Assembly: GCA_039621445.1 (NCBI GenBank)
Contig: CP154956.1
Span: forward strand, 65,054,257 to 65,118,256
Direction: 5' to 3'
DNA from: Euglena gracilis
Taxonomy: Eukaryota > Euglenida > Euglenophyceae > Euglenales
Length of the DNA stretch: 64,000 nucleotides
Shown here: positions 1 to 10,854 of the stretch, piece after piece
How positions within the stretch are numbered: the first letter of the stretch is position 1
Layout: each line of letters begins with the position of its first letter
The notes under the pieces: model-generated
The model's database searches: none
What the model saw: only the letters and a program-made list of their open reading frames with translations
Told to the model about the DNA's origin: nothing
Program-made: the position numbers and the translations under genes

Positions 1-3000
1 ATCGTCGCGCCGCACGCGTTCTCGGACCCGCCGGGTGAAGCCATTCAGGATGGAGGTCACGTTGTCGCTGGCCTGGGAAGGGAAGCGCTCGCCGTGGTCC
101 ACCTCCCAGAGCAGCAAGAGGGCCATGCTGCATTCCCCCACTTCCTCCGGCACGGGCGCGAGGTGGCGATGAGATCGCAGCCAGAGGGCCAAACCGGAGT
201 CGACCGACGCCATGTGGTGGTGCAGGGCCCGGGCGGGGTGGGCGGATTCGGACGAGGCGGTGGAACGACGCCAGGAGTCGATGTCCAGGGAACGGCGAGG
301 GGCGCGGTTGTAGTAGAATGTGCCCTGGCGGGACATGCGGGACAGCGGAGGGTGCAGCGGGGCGTTCTCGGAGAGGAAGTTGCCGAGGACGCGGGCGAGG
401 GCATTGGTGCGGTTGAGAAGGGACGTGCCGGGGGAGGCCGTGAAGTGTTCCGCGGTGGTGGATTCGAAGAGGGCGAGGATGGCGGGGGCTGCACAACCGG
501 AGGAGGCGGGGCAGACCACCATCTCATCCTGCAGCAGGGACAGGAGCCGCGCTCGCAGCCATAGCCGGCGCGCCTCGCCGCGGGGTGGGGCTGATGAGGG
601 CGGCGGGGTGGGGGAGGGCGTTATCCGCCGGTTGATCTCGATCTGCCGCAGCTCGGGTACGGAGAGTTGTCGTTCTGGTGGGAGGGGACAGGGAAGGCGC
701 AGACGGGGTGCTGGCGGGGTGCTCGGTGGATCGGGGCCCGAAGGGGGGACTGTGGTGGCGAGCAGTTGCCCACGGCGACGGAAGAGCTCGGCCAGGCGCT
801 GGGCGAGGGATAGGTGCAGCCGGAGGAGGAAGCGGGCAGAATCAGCCGGCGGCAGCGGATGGTGCTGGAGGGTGGAGGCCGGGATCAGCGCCGCCGAGAG
901 GGGGAGGCGGTGGAGCGACAGCCAGTCCGCGGGGGGCGGTGGGACAATCAGCCGGGTGGCACGGGCAGCGGTCAGCCACAGCTCAGGGAGGGCGGAGGGC
1001 CAGTCACTGGAGCCGGTCGCCGGGCAGCTGCACAGGAGGTGTAGCTCGTCCTCGTCCTCGACGCTGCAGCAGAGGCACGTCGGGGTACCGCGGACCAGGT
1101 TGTGACGCACGCGGCGCGCCTGCGTGGCGATGCACCCGCAGCGAAGGCGTGCCACCCACTTCACGACGGACGGAGGGGCGGGGTGGATGAAGTGTTGGGG
1201 ACCGCAGGAGGGGCGCCGAAAGACAGCCACGGAGGCGTCCCAGTTGATCTCCAGATCGGTGGGGAAGATCAGCTCCAGGCGAGGCTTGGATCCGGGGGGG
1301 CCCCAGGCGCGCCGCCGCAGGCGCCACCACTCCAGGGTGAAGGAGCGATGGACGTTGACGATGGGGAGGCCGGAGGGGGAGAGCAGCTCCACGGCGTCAC
1401 GGCAGGGGGGCGGTGGGGTCCACGAGGGGGTCCCTGGGAGCGTCGCGGCACGCTTGGCGAGGGCGTCGGCCTGGTCATTCCCGACCGCAAGCGGGTGACC
1501 TGCAGAGAGCGCGGCGTCGTCGTGCGCCTTGACCTTCCGGAGCGTCGGCGGTGTGGGGCAGGACAGCGCAGCCAGCAGGACGGAGCGCACCTCGACGCGG
1601 TCGTCACAGCGCAACGCGGCGGCATCCGAGCGGGCCGTCCAGCCGGCGAGGAGCTGCAGGGAGCAGAGGGAGTCGGTGTAGATTTCCGCGGGGTGACGTG
1701 CCATGGCCAGGCCGAGGGCCACCAACTCGCATTGCGTGCTGCTGCGGGGGTCCGGGACAGCCAGCAGATCGGATTCCGCGGAGGCCGGGATCCATACGGA
1801 GGCACCGCCCCGGTGTGCCACAGAGCCGTCGGTGAAGGCGGCCGCGGGGTGGGGGAAACAGTCCGCTGGGGGCAGCAGGATGTCGCCGGGGTAAGCGGGC
1901 TCCGGTGAGAGGGCTGGCCAGTGGGAGGCTCGGAGGGAGGCAGGGTTGCGGCGGATGCTCCAGGACAGTTGGGAGAGGGCAGCCCGCAGGGCAGGGGACG
2001 GCTCGTTCCACTCCGACCGGGGGCAGGCGATGGCGCGGTGTACATGGCCGACGAGGCTGGAGGAGTTCGCGATGAGCTGCAGCCAGGACAGCTGTAGCAG
2101 CCGCGCGTGCTCCATCGGGTCGCGCACCGCGGAGGCGCCGAGGGGGAGGCCCATGGCGACGTCTGGGCTTCGCCACAGGTTGAGCTCCAAGGGGGGCTTA
2201 TGCAGCAGGGACTTCCCGACGTCGATGAGGGGTTTGAGATCGGTCGCGCGCACGTTGCGGATTTGGCAGCCATATAAGGCCTGGGGCAGCACGGCGACCG
2301 TCCACAGCGTGCTGCAGATGGCGAGAGGGAGGGGCAGGCTGCGGAGACGCTGGGCGGCGGAGACGGCCTTCTGCACGCGCGGAGCGAAATGCTGCTTGGA
2401 GGCCTGCGGCTCGGGCAGGCCGAGTTCGATGCCGACGAAGCGGAAGGATGGTGATGACGTGTACGTGGAGCCCAGGGCAGTCACGGTGGAGCCTGCGCCG
2501 AGGGAGGACCACAGCTGCACCTTGGTGACCTGCACGGCGAGGAGATCGCACCACCGGAGATATCCCGCGATGAGGGTCTGCATTTCTTGCTGCCCGCGCG
2601 CCACGAGGACGAGATCGTCTGCGAAGCTCAGAGAGGCGATGCGCAGCCCGGCGATGTCCACACCGCAGGTGGTGGAGGCCGCCCAGCGATGGAAGGCCTC
2701 GAACAGCAGGTTCAGGAGGTCCGGGCTGGCCGGGCACCCCTGGGCCAAGCCGTTGGCGGCTTGCCACGTGCTACCGTCGACAGCACCGTAGCGGAAGCGA
2801 CGGCGGACATGCATATAGAATGCCTCGAAGCAGTCCACGGTGGCCGAGGCGACGCCCGCGTGCCGCAGGGTGTTGAAGACGGCCCACCAGGGCAGGGAGT
2901 CGAAGCACTTGACCAGGTCGAAGGACGCCAGCCACAAGTCAGAGCAGCCAGCCCGGGCTGCATGCACCAGATCGGCCACCACCTGGGCGGCGTGGACGGT

Positions 3001-5034
3001 GCCGCGCTGCGAGCGGAAGCCGAAGACCGCGTCGCTGAGGAGACACCTCTGCAGCGTCGGCGCCCACAGGGTGATCACCCCCTTTGCCCAGATGCGGTAT
3101 AGGATCTCGAGGACGGTGATGGGGCGCTGATCCTTCGGACCTGTACCCCCAGAGGACTTGGGAATCATGGCCACATACGCGTCCAGCCAGTCCGCTGGCC
3201 AACGGCGTTCACTTTCGACCAGGTTCAGCAGCCGGGCGACGGCGTCGTGGAACACCGCCGGCATGGCCTTCCAGGTGGAGAGCGGCACGCCGGTCATGCC
3301 CGGGGCGGCGGAGTCACGCATGCCGCGCAGGGCAGCGCGTACACGGTCCCCAGACCAGGAGGAGGATGGCCAGGAGCAGGTTTGCAGGTGCGCGCCGAAC
3401 TCGGAGGCCGTAAAGGCCTGCCACCGCGCTGCGGCGTCGTGGTTGGCGTGTTGGCGCAAGACGCTGTCGACCCAGAACTTCCGCACCACGGTGTCGACGG
3501 AGTTCTTGGTGAGACATTGCCGGCCGGAAGCGTCGAGCACGGGGCGGGCACCGAAAGGGAGAGGTTCCGCCTTCAGCCAGCGGAAGATGGTGGCCGGACG
3601 ATCGCGCCATAGCGTAGGCAGGGCTGCGCGCCACCGCTGATGACGCTCCTGACGCATTTCTCGGAGTTCCCGATCGATGGCTGCACGTCGGGAAGCTGCT
3701 TCGGCGGCGACGGCAGCGCGCAAGTCGGGGATGGAGGTGCGGGGGAGCCGGAGTCCGCGGGAGTCGAGGGAGTCCAGCAAGCGGAGCCAGGGCCAGGGCC
3801 AGGGACCCAACGGGGGGGGTCCGGAGGACAGCTTCTCGAGGCGGTGGAGGACGGAGAGGACGCAGCGGTGCTGTATGACCTTGTCCGAAGCATACGCGGG
3901 GCGGCGGTGGGCTCGGCGGTGGGACCAGCCGCCCGCGAGGGCGACCAGCCGGGAGAGGGCTGCTCGGAGAGAACGGGAAAGGGAATCGAGGGTGTGCGGG
4001 CGGTCGGGGGAGAGGGGGCGGCCTCCGGGGAGAGCTCCCACTGGTGCAGCAGCTCCATCCAGCTGCTGGAGGAGGACAGCTCCGCGGAGGGGGTGGACAG
4101 CAGCGGCGGGGGGCGAGGACGCGGTGGACGCCAGTCGATGCGGCCGGGGTGGAGGGCCAAGGCGACCGTGACCGGGGAGTGTCCACCGTCGCGGATCTCG
4201 TCCAGGACGGCGGCGGACAGCACGTATCGGAGAGCGGCGGAGTTGGCGAGGATCAGATCGATGCGGGAGGACGCCACCACGCCGGAGGAGAGGGGCGAGT
4301 GGAACGTCACGGGTAAAGGTTCGGGTAACAGGGCGGCATGCACGTCGGTCCACGGGGCTCCGGGGCCGAGGAGGTGGGTGAGCAGCGGGCAGGGGGGACG
4401 CTGGCGACCGGAGCGGCTGCGGTAATCGCGGCAGGGGAAGGCGGACCCGTTCCAGTCGCCGAGGAGGAGGGTGGGGGTCTGCATGTCCAAGCTGTGGGAC
4501 AGCTCGGAGAAGGCCAGGTCGAAGATGGCTCTCTCGTCGGCCTGGGTGTGGAGGGGCGCATAGACGGTCAGGAGGAGCAAGCCCAGCGGCAGCTCGGCCC
4601 GGGGCGCGCAGGCGGATGCCGTACAGGCGGCGCATGGTCTCCAAGCGGCGCCAGGCAGGGCAGGTTGGTGTGGCCGGGGAGGCCGCGATGCCATGCTTGT
4701 GGACGAAGCCGACACCCAAGGCACGACCGAACTCGGAGTGCGGCAAGGGGGGGACCGGACGGCCGTGATGGAGATGCAGCTGCAGGTGGCGCGCGGTGGT
4801 GAGGGCTTTTTCCAAGGGGAGCGCGGCGAGGTGAGTCTCCTGCAGAGCGACGATGTCGAGGTCAAGAGAGGCGACCAGGGAGGCTTTCTCCGGCGTCCAG
4901 TGGGACATGTTCCACGAGCCGAGGCGGAGAACTGGCGGCGCCACCGCCGGGGGGGGGGCCAGGCCCCCAGGCGCGGCATCATGAGACATAGCGGCCGGAG
5001 CCCTCCGAGGCGGAGCGCTTGGCGGCCTTGACAT
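1..5034 (-). CDS. LINE ORF2: endonuclease, reverse transcriptase, RNase H (partial)
   Basis: This is the replication polyprotein of the LINE. The endonuclease starts with GSWNMSHW near 4906 and has the catalytic Glu in LQETHLA (codon 4837-4839), then GDWN near 4450, RIDLILAN near 4250 and GHSPV near 4175. The reverse transcriptase has MIPKSSGGTGPKDQRPI near 3130-3175, motif A FDLVKCFDSL (Asp codon 2917-2919), GCPASP near 2730 and the active site FADD (2614-2625). The RNase H shows FTDGS (1822-1836), Glu 1726-1728, YTDS (Asp 1672-1674) and Asp 1465-1467, so its acidic residues are all present. A CLCC...HLLCSC knuckle lies at 1024-1077. The endonuclease C-terminal half (about 4610-4030) is in a different frame from the rest, implying two compensating single-base shifts, both at G/C runs. 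The start at 5034 is the first convenient Met and overlaps the end of ORF1. The C-terminus is cut by the window edge. Confidence 0.88.
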   Translation of the reverse strand, partial: MSRPPSAPPRRAPAAMSHDAAPGGLAPPPAVAPPVLRLGSWNMSHWTPEKASLVASLDLDIVALQETHLAALPLEKALTTARHLQLHLHHGRPVPPLPHSEFGRALGVGFVHKHGIAASPATPTCPAWRRLETMRRLYGIRLRAPGRAAAGLAPPDRLCAPPHPGRRESHLRPGLLRAVPQLGHADPHPPPRRLERVRLPLPRLPQPLRSPASPLPAAHPPPRPRSPVDRRACRPVTRTFTRDVPLAPLLRRGGVLPHRSDPRQLRRSPIRAVRRRPGRDPRRWTLPGHGRLGPPPRPHRLASTASSPPAAAVHPLRGAVLLQQLDGAAAPVGALPGGRPLSPDRPHTLDSLSRSLRAALSRLVALAGGWSHRRAHRRPAYASDKVIQHRCVLSVLHRLEKLSSGPPPLGPWPWPWLRLLDSLDSRGLRLPRTSIPDLRAAVAAEAASRRAAIDRELREMRQERHQRWRAALPTLWRDRPATIFRWLKAEPLPFGARPVLDASGRQCLTKNSVDTVVRKFWVDSVLRQHANHDAAARWQAFTASEFGAHLQTCSWPSSSWSGDRVRAALRGMRDSAAPGMTGVPLSTWKAMPAVFHDAVARLLNLVESERRWPADWLDAYVAMIPKSSGGTGPKDQRPITVLEILYRIWAKGVITLWAPTLQRCLLSDAVFGFRSQRGTVHAAQVVADLVHAARAGCSDLWLASFDLVKCFDSLPWWAVFNTLRHAGVASATVDCFEAFYMHVRRRFRYGAVDGSTWQAANGLAQGCPASPDLLNLLFEAFHRWAASTTCGVDIAGLRIASLSFADDLVLVARGQQEMQTLIAGYLRWCDLLAVQVTKVQLWSSLGAGSTVTALGSTYTSSPSFRFVGIELGLPEPQASKQHFAPRVQKAVSAAQRLRSLPLPLAICSTLWTVAVLPQALYGCQIRNVRATDLKPLIDVGKSLLHKPPLELNLWRSPDVAMGLPLGASAVRDPMEHARLLQLSWLQLIANSSSLVGHVHRAIACPRSEWNEPSPALRAALSQLSWSIRRNPASLRASHWPALSPEPAYPGDILLPPADCFPHPAAAFTDGSVAHRGGASVWIPASAESDLLAVPDPRSSTQCELVALGLAMARHPAEIYTDSLCSLQLLAGWTARSDAAALRCDDRVEVRSVLLAALSCPTPPTLRKVKAHDDAALSAGHPLAVGNDQADALAKRAATLPGTPSWTPPPPCRDAVELLSPSGLPIVNVHRSFTLEWWRLRRRAWGPPGSKPRLELIFPTDLEINWDASVAVFRRPSCGPQHFIHPAPPSVVKWVARLRCGCIATQARRVRHNLVRGTPTCLCCSVEDEDELHLLCSCPATGSSDWPSALPELWLTAARATRLIVPPPPADWLSLHRLPLSAALIPASTLQHHPLPPADSARFLLRLHLSLAQRLAELFRRRGQLLATTVPPSGPDPPSTPPAPRLRLPCPLPPERQLSVPELRQIEINRRITPSPTPPPSSAPPRGEARRLWLRARLLSLLQDEMVVCPASSGCAAPAILALFESTTAEHFTASPGTSLLNRTNALARVLGNFLSENAPLHPPLSRMSRQGTFYYNRAPRRSLDIDSWRRSTASSESAHPARALHHHMASVDSGLALWLRSHRHLAPVPEEVGECSMALLLLWEVDHGERFPSQASDNVTSILNGFTRRVRERVRRDD

Positions 5035-7320
5035 CTCTCCCTGGTGACAGGGGAGCCTCCGGTGAGCGGTTTCGAGAGCCTCGCAGTACGCCCGCATCTG
5101 TCTCGGAGAGGGCCCGGGTGGGGGACAGCGGGCGGGGGTCTTCCTCCATGGGTTCGGCGGGTGACAGCAGGGACCGCGGCGTGAGAGGGCGGGTGGGGGT
5201 GGGGCCGGGCAGCACGTTCGGCAGCAAGTTCACGGCGCAACCGGGCGTTTTCCGCCAGGAGTTGGGAGAGTTGGGCGGTGACCACGGACAACTGGTCCTG
5301 CAGGCGACGGAGTTGTTCGGCCGTGGAGGGGGTGGGGTCGGCGCGTTGCTGCTGGCGGCGTTCACGACGCGTCGCGGCAGGTGTCGCGGACGGAGCTGGC
5401 TGTGCAGGGAGGGGAGGAGGCTGCCGCGGGGGGGGGCTGAGGCTTGCTGAGAGCAGCTGGGGGGGGGGGGGTGGCTGTGGTTGGCGTGGTCCGCCCCAGG
5501 TGGAGGACTGCGGTAGGGCTAGGCCGGCACGGGGGATGCCGCCCAACGCCGAAGAGCGTGAAGGAGGCGACGACCGCGGTGGAGGAGGCGCCCTTGTGAG
5601 CCGCGCTGCACACGTTCTACCCCAGCTCCCGTCGTCGAAGGACGAGACGGACGGGTTGCCGGTGGCTGCGAAGAAGGCCACGCGCCGAAAGGGGCCAGCG
5701 TTGCCCAGCCGCACTTCTCCGCGATGAGGAGCAAGGCCTGTAGCCGCAATCAAGTCAGTCAGGCGGAAGACGTCGGAGTCCTCCAAGGGGCCAAGCCGCC
5801 ACCAGCTCAAGCCGGAGGTAGCCTCGTGCAGGACCGCCTTCCGATCGCCCAGGACCAGCTGCAGTCGGGCCTCCAGCGCTCGTTTGTCCGCGCTTCCGGC
5901 GACGCGGATGGCCACATCCTTGTCGTTTGCGAGGAGCCCGAAGACGCCGTCCACTTGGTGGGCCACCTGCCAGAGCGCATCGGCCCGCTCCCGATGCCCT
6001 CGCAACCACAGCATGTTGAAGTTGTGGCGCGCCAGGGCGGGGGACGTCTCCTTGGTCCAGAAGGGCCGGAGAAACGCCCCACCGCAACCACTGGCCCGAA
6101 GCCAAGAGGGAGCCTCGGACCGCGGGACGGCGAGCAGGGCTAGCAGGCCGCCGTGGGTGGGTTGGAGTTGTTGAAGGCGATACCCGCTGTGGAAGGCGAT
6201 GCCGACAGATCCCGCCGCCTTCTTCAGGGCCGCCATGGCCGTTTTCACCACGTCCCGCTGCCGCACAGCAGGCGGGAGGTCGAATTCTGCGCGCAGGAGT
6301 TCCAGCTGGTTTGGTTCCGGCTCGGGCGGCCGGCCGCGGAGCCAGCGGCCGGTGGGCGGGAGAGGGACCTCCACCCGACGAAAGCTGACGGTGGCCAGCA
6401 CCTTGTTCCTCGGGAGATATGCTGCTTCCCATTGCGAGGGCGGCAGCTGGCGCTCATCGGCGGGCACGCGGCGCAGGCGGGGACGCTCGCCCACCAGGGC
6501 CACCTGCACCTCCAGGGACGGGTCATCCAGCAGGGCAGCGGCCTGCGGGAGCAGAGATCGCAGGGAGGCGGCGTCGAGAGTTTCGGGGCACTTGTCCCGC
6601 GGTAAGACTGCACAGACGGTGAACACGGTGGCCGCGTCCTCCAGGCCCACCTGGAAGTGGACCCTCTCCAGCCAGACCGCAAGATGGGGTCGTGGTGGGA
6701 CAAACACATGGCAGGGCCCGTCCGGGCCCCACCTCTTCGGGGAGTCGCGCCGCAGGGCGTCCGCATCCTCCACGTGGGGCTTGGTGAGGAAATCACCGCC
6801 TACCACCACCAGTGCGAGGTTGGGGATGATCTCCAGAGCCAGCGCCGCCAGCCAGCCGGAGTCGAGCCTGGTGTCGTAGACACGGATGGGCGTCTTGGGG
6901 TCCAGGGAGGCCGGCAGTTGCCAGCCATCCCGACGAAGAGCTTCCGCAAGTTGGAGTTCTTGAAGCTCCCCGCGCAGACAGTCGCGCGGGCCGAGCAGGT
7001 AGCCAAGTCTGCTGAGGGCCGGCTCCTCGTTGAGCAGCCCGAGGGGGATTGCCGTGCAGCGCGTGCTGCAAGCGGTTCCGCGCCTTCCGGGAGGTCGTCC
7101 AAGTCCCGGGCGGGGGCGGAGATGACGATCGGGGGGCAGCCATCTCGGCATGAGCCCCACGGAGCGTGGCGGTGGGAACTGGTGGGGGGGGGGCAGGATC
7201 TTCTGGTAGTTGCTCCGAACAAAACGGGCAGCAGAATGCTGCATCCACTCGTGGGGGTGGGGGTGGGGGTGGGGGGGGGGTCGGTCTGGTGAAGGGCAGC
7301 TCCTTCACCGGGCGCGGCAT
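4979..7320 (-). CDS. LINE ORF1 protein (Zn-finger and coiled coil), frame-disrupted
   Basis: This is the ORF upstream of the polymerase ORF and is expected to bind the element RNA. Near the N-terminus CCPFC (about 7219-7233) with a following His suggests a zinc finger. A long middle region (7030 to about 5700) has ordinary globular composition, for example LALEIIPNLALVVVGGDF. A proline-rich linker follows, then a leucine-rich coiled coil at about 5330-5210 (EQLRRLQDQL...LLAENARLRREL). The tail is Ser/Pro/Arg-rich and ends at a stop at 4979, inside the start of ORF2. The frame changes near 7150, 7060 and 5190; the first and last lie at long G/C runs. The family of the middle domain is not recognised. 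Confidence 0.7.
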
Positions 7321-7672
7321 GGGCTCCGAGCCCTAGGCGTAGAGCCTAGAGCCGGACTCCCAGCGCCCTAGCCCACCGTGGTCAGGTGGGGGTGGGGGTG
7401 GGGGTGGGGGTGGGGGTGGGGGTGGGGGGGGGTTCGGTCTTCGGTGCTTGCGCACCTGGGGCGCCTGCTGGGCTCCCTAGGGGTTACCTGGGAATTGCCC
7501 GCGCCCCAGTGGGGGTGGGGGTGGGTGTGGGTGTGGGTGTGGGGGTGGGGGTGGGGGTGGGGGTGGGTGTGGATGTGGGTGTGGATGTGGGTGTGGGTGT
7601 GGGTGTGGGTGTGGGTGTGGGTGTGGGTGTGGGTGTGGGTGTGGGTGTGGGTGTGGATGTGTTTGTGACCGG
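7250..7672 (+). repeat. G-rich tandem repeats (GGGGGT)n and (GGGTGT)n
   Basis: Three blocks of G3-5T/GT units occur at about 7250-7280, 7385-7430 and 7509-7665, separated by unique sequence. The G-strand is the plus strand; read from the LINE strand it is a C-rich array at the element's 5' end. Such runs can form G-quadruplexes. Coding is continuous on both sides and there is no chromosome end, so this is an internal array. Confidence 0.9.
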
Positions 7673-7707
7673 GGTTTGGGGCCGCGCCCGGCTGCCGCCT
7701 GGTGCAG

Positions 7708-7877
7708 GGCAGCCCACATCGGTGCTGCTGCCAGAGGAGGCCCTCGCAAAGGCGTTCAGTGGTGCGGCAGAGGGCGGCCTGGTCCGGCGGGCCCTCCTGC
7801 CGCGCGTGCTGTGTGAGGTGGACCCCAGGCTGGCCCCGGAGGCGGTGGACCACGCCCTCCGTCCGGGGGGCAGGGGG
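7708..7877 (+). CDS. Internal exon of unrecognised plus-strand gene
   Basis: The reading frame contains LLPEEALAKAFSGAAEG and VLCEVDPRLAPEAVDHAL, which looks like an amphipathic helical protein. It begins after a plausible acceptor (CTGGTGCAG) and ends at a strong donor (G|GTGAGC). The composition is GC-rich like other exons here. It ends in phase 0 inside a run of six G; the next exon needs phase 1, so one G may be miscounted or an exon may be missing. No family is recognised. Earlier exons are not identified; the LINE lies immediately to the left on the opposite strand. Confidence 0.5.
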
Positions 7878-8651
7878 GTGAGCGGAGAACACCTCCCGCC
7901 CGCCGGATCTTTGGTTCAGTGATTTGTGAAACCATGGGCGGTGCTATGTGTGCAGGAAATATTTTTGCTCCCTCCCCACAGGGTTGGGTTGCGGTTGGGT
8001 CAAGGACATAGATTCACTTAACACCTGTGTGGGCCGACCCCTGGGGGGGGGGGGGTTTGAGTGTGGTGGGTGGGTCGGGGTCTCTGGATTCCCCCCCAGG
8101 GCATGGGTCAGATTTTGGCCCGGCCAAAAAAGGCTGGGCCGGAAATTTTTTTGGAGGTTTTCGGCCGATTTTGGCTCGCATGCTACACAACATTGCCCAG
8201 TCCTAAAGGTCAGAGGAGGATGGAAAGTGCTGGAAAAGGGTCGATGATTGGGACGAACTGCAAGCTGGTGGAATCTGGCCTCCCAGAGTGTCTTTAGCAA
8301 GGGAGGCCACAGAGACAGGTTTGAATGAATGGAGCAAGTTTAATTTCTTTTTTGGCATTGTTGGCCATTTTTTTGGCTTTTTTTTGCATAATCGCCAGCC
8401 ACTTTGGGCCATTTCCATTCATTTTGACCATTTGGACAGTTGCCAAACATTTTTTTTACCATTTTTGGGTATTTTTGGTCATTGCAACCACTTTGGGTGT
8501 ATATTTGGGTGTCCTGTTTCTGCAGTCCTCTTAGAGCTTGACCCAGGAACCTTTACCATCTTCCGTTTTTTTTTTTTGCAAAATTCTAGAGCTTGACCCA
8601 GGAACTTATACCATCCTTCAGAAAATTTTTGCAAGGTTTTATTTGCCTGCC

Positions 8652-9023
8652 AAACCCCCCCCCCCCCCAAATAATACCCCCCCCCCCCTTGGGGTCCGAC
8701 TTCGGCCGCCGAAATAATACCCCCCCCTGGTTTTTTGGTTTGACTGAAAATGTAGGTAAAAATCACAATTTCTGACAACAAATTATGGAAAAAATGGATT
8801 TTTCTGGCTCATCTGACCTCCAAAAATGGTAAATTTCACAAGAAAGTGCAAAAAATGACCCCAAAGGGCGGTTTTGGGTGCTATTTTGGGTTTTACGGGA
8901 CTTCGGAAAATTTCGAAAATTTTGGAAAAATAATACCCCCCCCCCCCAAATAATACCCCCCCCTCGGGCCGGGACTTCGGGCGAAAAAATAATACCCCGG
9001 GGGGGTATTATTTGGGGGGGTTT
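8652..9023. repeat. MITE-like element, family alpha, copy 1
   Basis: About 370 bp bounded by inverted repeats of the form AAACCCCCC(n)AAATAATACCCCC and its complement GGTATTATTTGGGGGGGTTT. Internal landmarks are GTCCGACTTCGGCCGCCGA and CTGGCTCATCTGACCTCC. The whole sequence recurs in reverse complement at 38396-38779. No coding capacity. The ends and size fit a non-autonomous DNA element. Confidence 0.8.
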
Positions 9024-9554
9024 ACCACATAATACGTCAAAAGAGTATAAGTGCGTGTTGCTATTTTGTGCAGGAAAAGTGAAAAACCAGATGTTTTTTT
9101 GGTAGCATGAATGGTCACAAATTATCCCAATTAATCACAAATAATCACAAATCAGAGTCAAGGGCTGTCACCACGGATTTGTGGGATTCCCTGGTTGGGT
9201 TTCGGCACCTCAGAAGGCGCCCGAAAATTCCTATTTTCCGTTGACGCTGGCTTGTTTGGGACCAGCACAGACCCCAACTGTCCCCTGGTGGGGTTGCAAA
9301 TTGCACCCCCAACCAAGGAAAGAAAAGCCCCCATCTAAATGGTCTCTGACGCTCTCTGTTCCCACAGGTAGGACCCCCTAGAGCCTGGGGACACTGGGAT
9401 CTAACGCAAGGAGGCTGTCAGATAGGGAGTGTACCCCCATCTGAACTCGCTGACTGGGGGGGCTCGGACCCCCACCCGGCCTGACGTCAAACCTGGGACT
9501 TTTTCCCACGTTGCTCCTTTGAAAGAAGTTCGCACCCCTGGAAGGGGTGCTTTT

Positions 9555-9900
<346 letters not shown>

Positions 9901-9975
9901 GGCACCCTCCCCAGGGGTTGTGGCGCTGGTTCGTCATCCCTGGCCTCCGCCCGCAACAACTCCTCCCTGTTGCAG

Positions 9976-10163
9976 TAGAGGACAACAACCCGCCGGTCAC
10001 GTTCGAGCAGGCCCTTGCTGTGTACCGTCAACTCCTCCAGCAGCCGGGCGACAAGGACGCCACGTCCAGCACTGCAACAGAGCAGCTGGGGGAGGCGAAG
10101 TCCACGGATTCGCGCTCGCTGTGCCAGCTGCTGATGTCCAGGGCTCTCTTCTTTCGGACTTAA
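9976..10163 (+). CDS. Terminal exon of unrecognised plus-strand gene
   Basis: After the acceptor CCCTGTTGCAG the frame reads EDNNPPVTFEQALAVYRQLL, continues through a Ser/Thr/Ala-rich stretch, then SLCQLLMSRALFF, and stops at TAA (10161-10163). It probably joins the exon at 7708-7877, which lies 2.1 kb upstream on the same strand. It needs one base from the upstream exon. The fragment looks helical and soluble. No family is recognised. Confidence 0.5.
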
Positions 10164-10854
10164 AACCGTCATTTCCTCTGGGGTGCCAGAAGGTGACCTT
10201 ACCAACCTACTCAAGTGGTGGAAAGAAGACCTACCCAGCAATGCATAATTGCTACGGTGTGACCTGTACTTTAGTTTGTAAACGTTTCAATTTCCCCCTT
10301 CAGCACTGGACACAGAATGGGACTCTACCCCAAAAGGAGGGGTGAGATGAAGAGGTTTGTGCACCATGTTTGCTGCTCTTTTTGATGAATCTCAACTGAA
10401 GCCGATTGATTCATTCAGGAAAATTGTTTCAGGGAAATTCATTCAGGGGATTCAAAGAATGTTTTCATCTCTCCCCTGTCCCTCTTCTTCTTTTTCTTTT
10501 TACTGGATTGACCTGGCCTTGTCCTCTGGATTGGACCCTCTTCTCCACCCCGGGGTATTTCTTAAGCCGGAGGGGACCCCATCCCCCGGGGGGGCCACCA
10601 GCCAGCAGCTCAAATACAGCCAGCAGCCCAAATTGGGGCTGGGAGCCCCCCCCCGGGGGGGGGGTCGAGTGAGACAAAGTTGGGTCCAGCCCGGCCGGAG
10701 ACCGGGCCAGCTGGCCGCAGGCTGGCCAGCCAACTGGGCTGCCCAGCTCACCTATGCCTGCATTTCTTTCTCTCTTCACAGCCCGGCCCAGCGGCCCGGC
10801 CCGGCACGGCCGGCGGCCCCGCCGGCTGCCCAGCCCGGGCCGGGGCCGGGGGAT
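10164..10854. other. Gene-free spacer
   Basis: A 3' flank with a pyrimidine-rich stretch near 10480-10500 and a GGCC-rich low-complexity stretch near 10690-10850. No convincing exon or mobile element was found. Confidence 0.4.

Larger units (their letters stand above)
1..7320 (-). mobile_element. Non-LTR retrotransposon (LINE), 3' end beyond window
   Basis: Two overlapping reading frames on the minus strand encode an ORF1 protein (about 7320 to 4979) and an ORF2 polyprotein (about 5034 to beyond position 1). ORF2 has apurinic-type endonuclease, reverse transcriptase, RNase H and a CCHC knuckle in that order, the layout of RNase H-bearing L1/I-type LINEs. Codons are very GC-rich, unlike the AT-richer spacers. 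The frame-0 reading has no stop from 5229 to position 1. The 3' UTR, tail and target-site duplication lie outside the window. The 5' end is placed near 7320, beside a G-rich tandem repeat, because coding similarity fades there. The clade is not assigned. Confidence 0.9.

Noticed and set aside
94-1908. Several plus-strand reading frames over the LINE
   Set aside because: They are antisense to RNase H and C-terminal ORF2 coding. GC-rich sequence leaves all frames open, and none has a recognisable motif.
7509-7672. Telomere-like G-rich repeat
   Set aside because: Units are irregular (GGGTGT, GGGGGT, GGATGT) and coding sequence lies on both sides, so it is an internal array.
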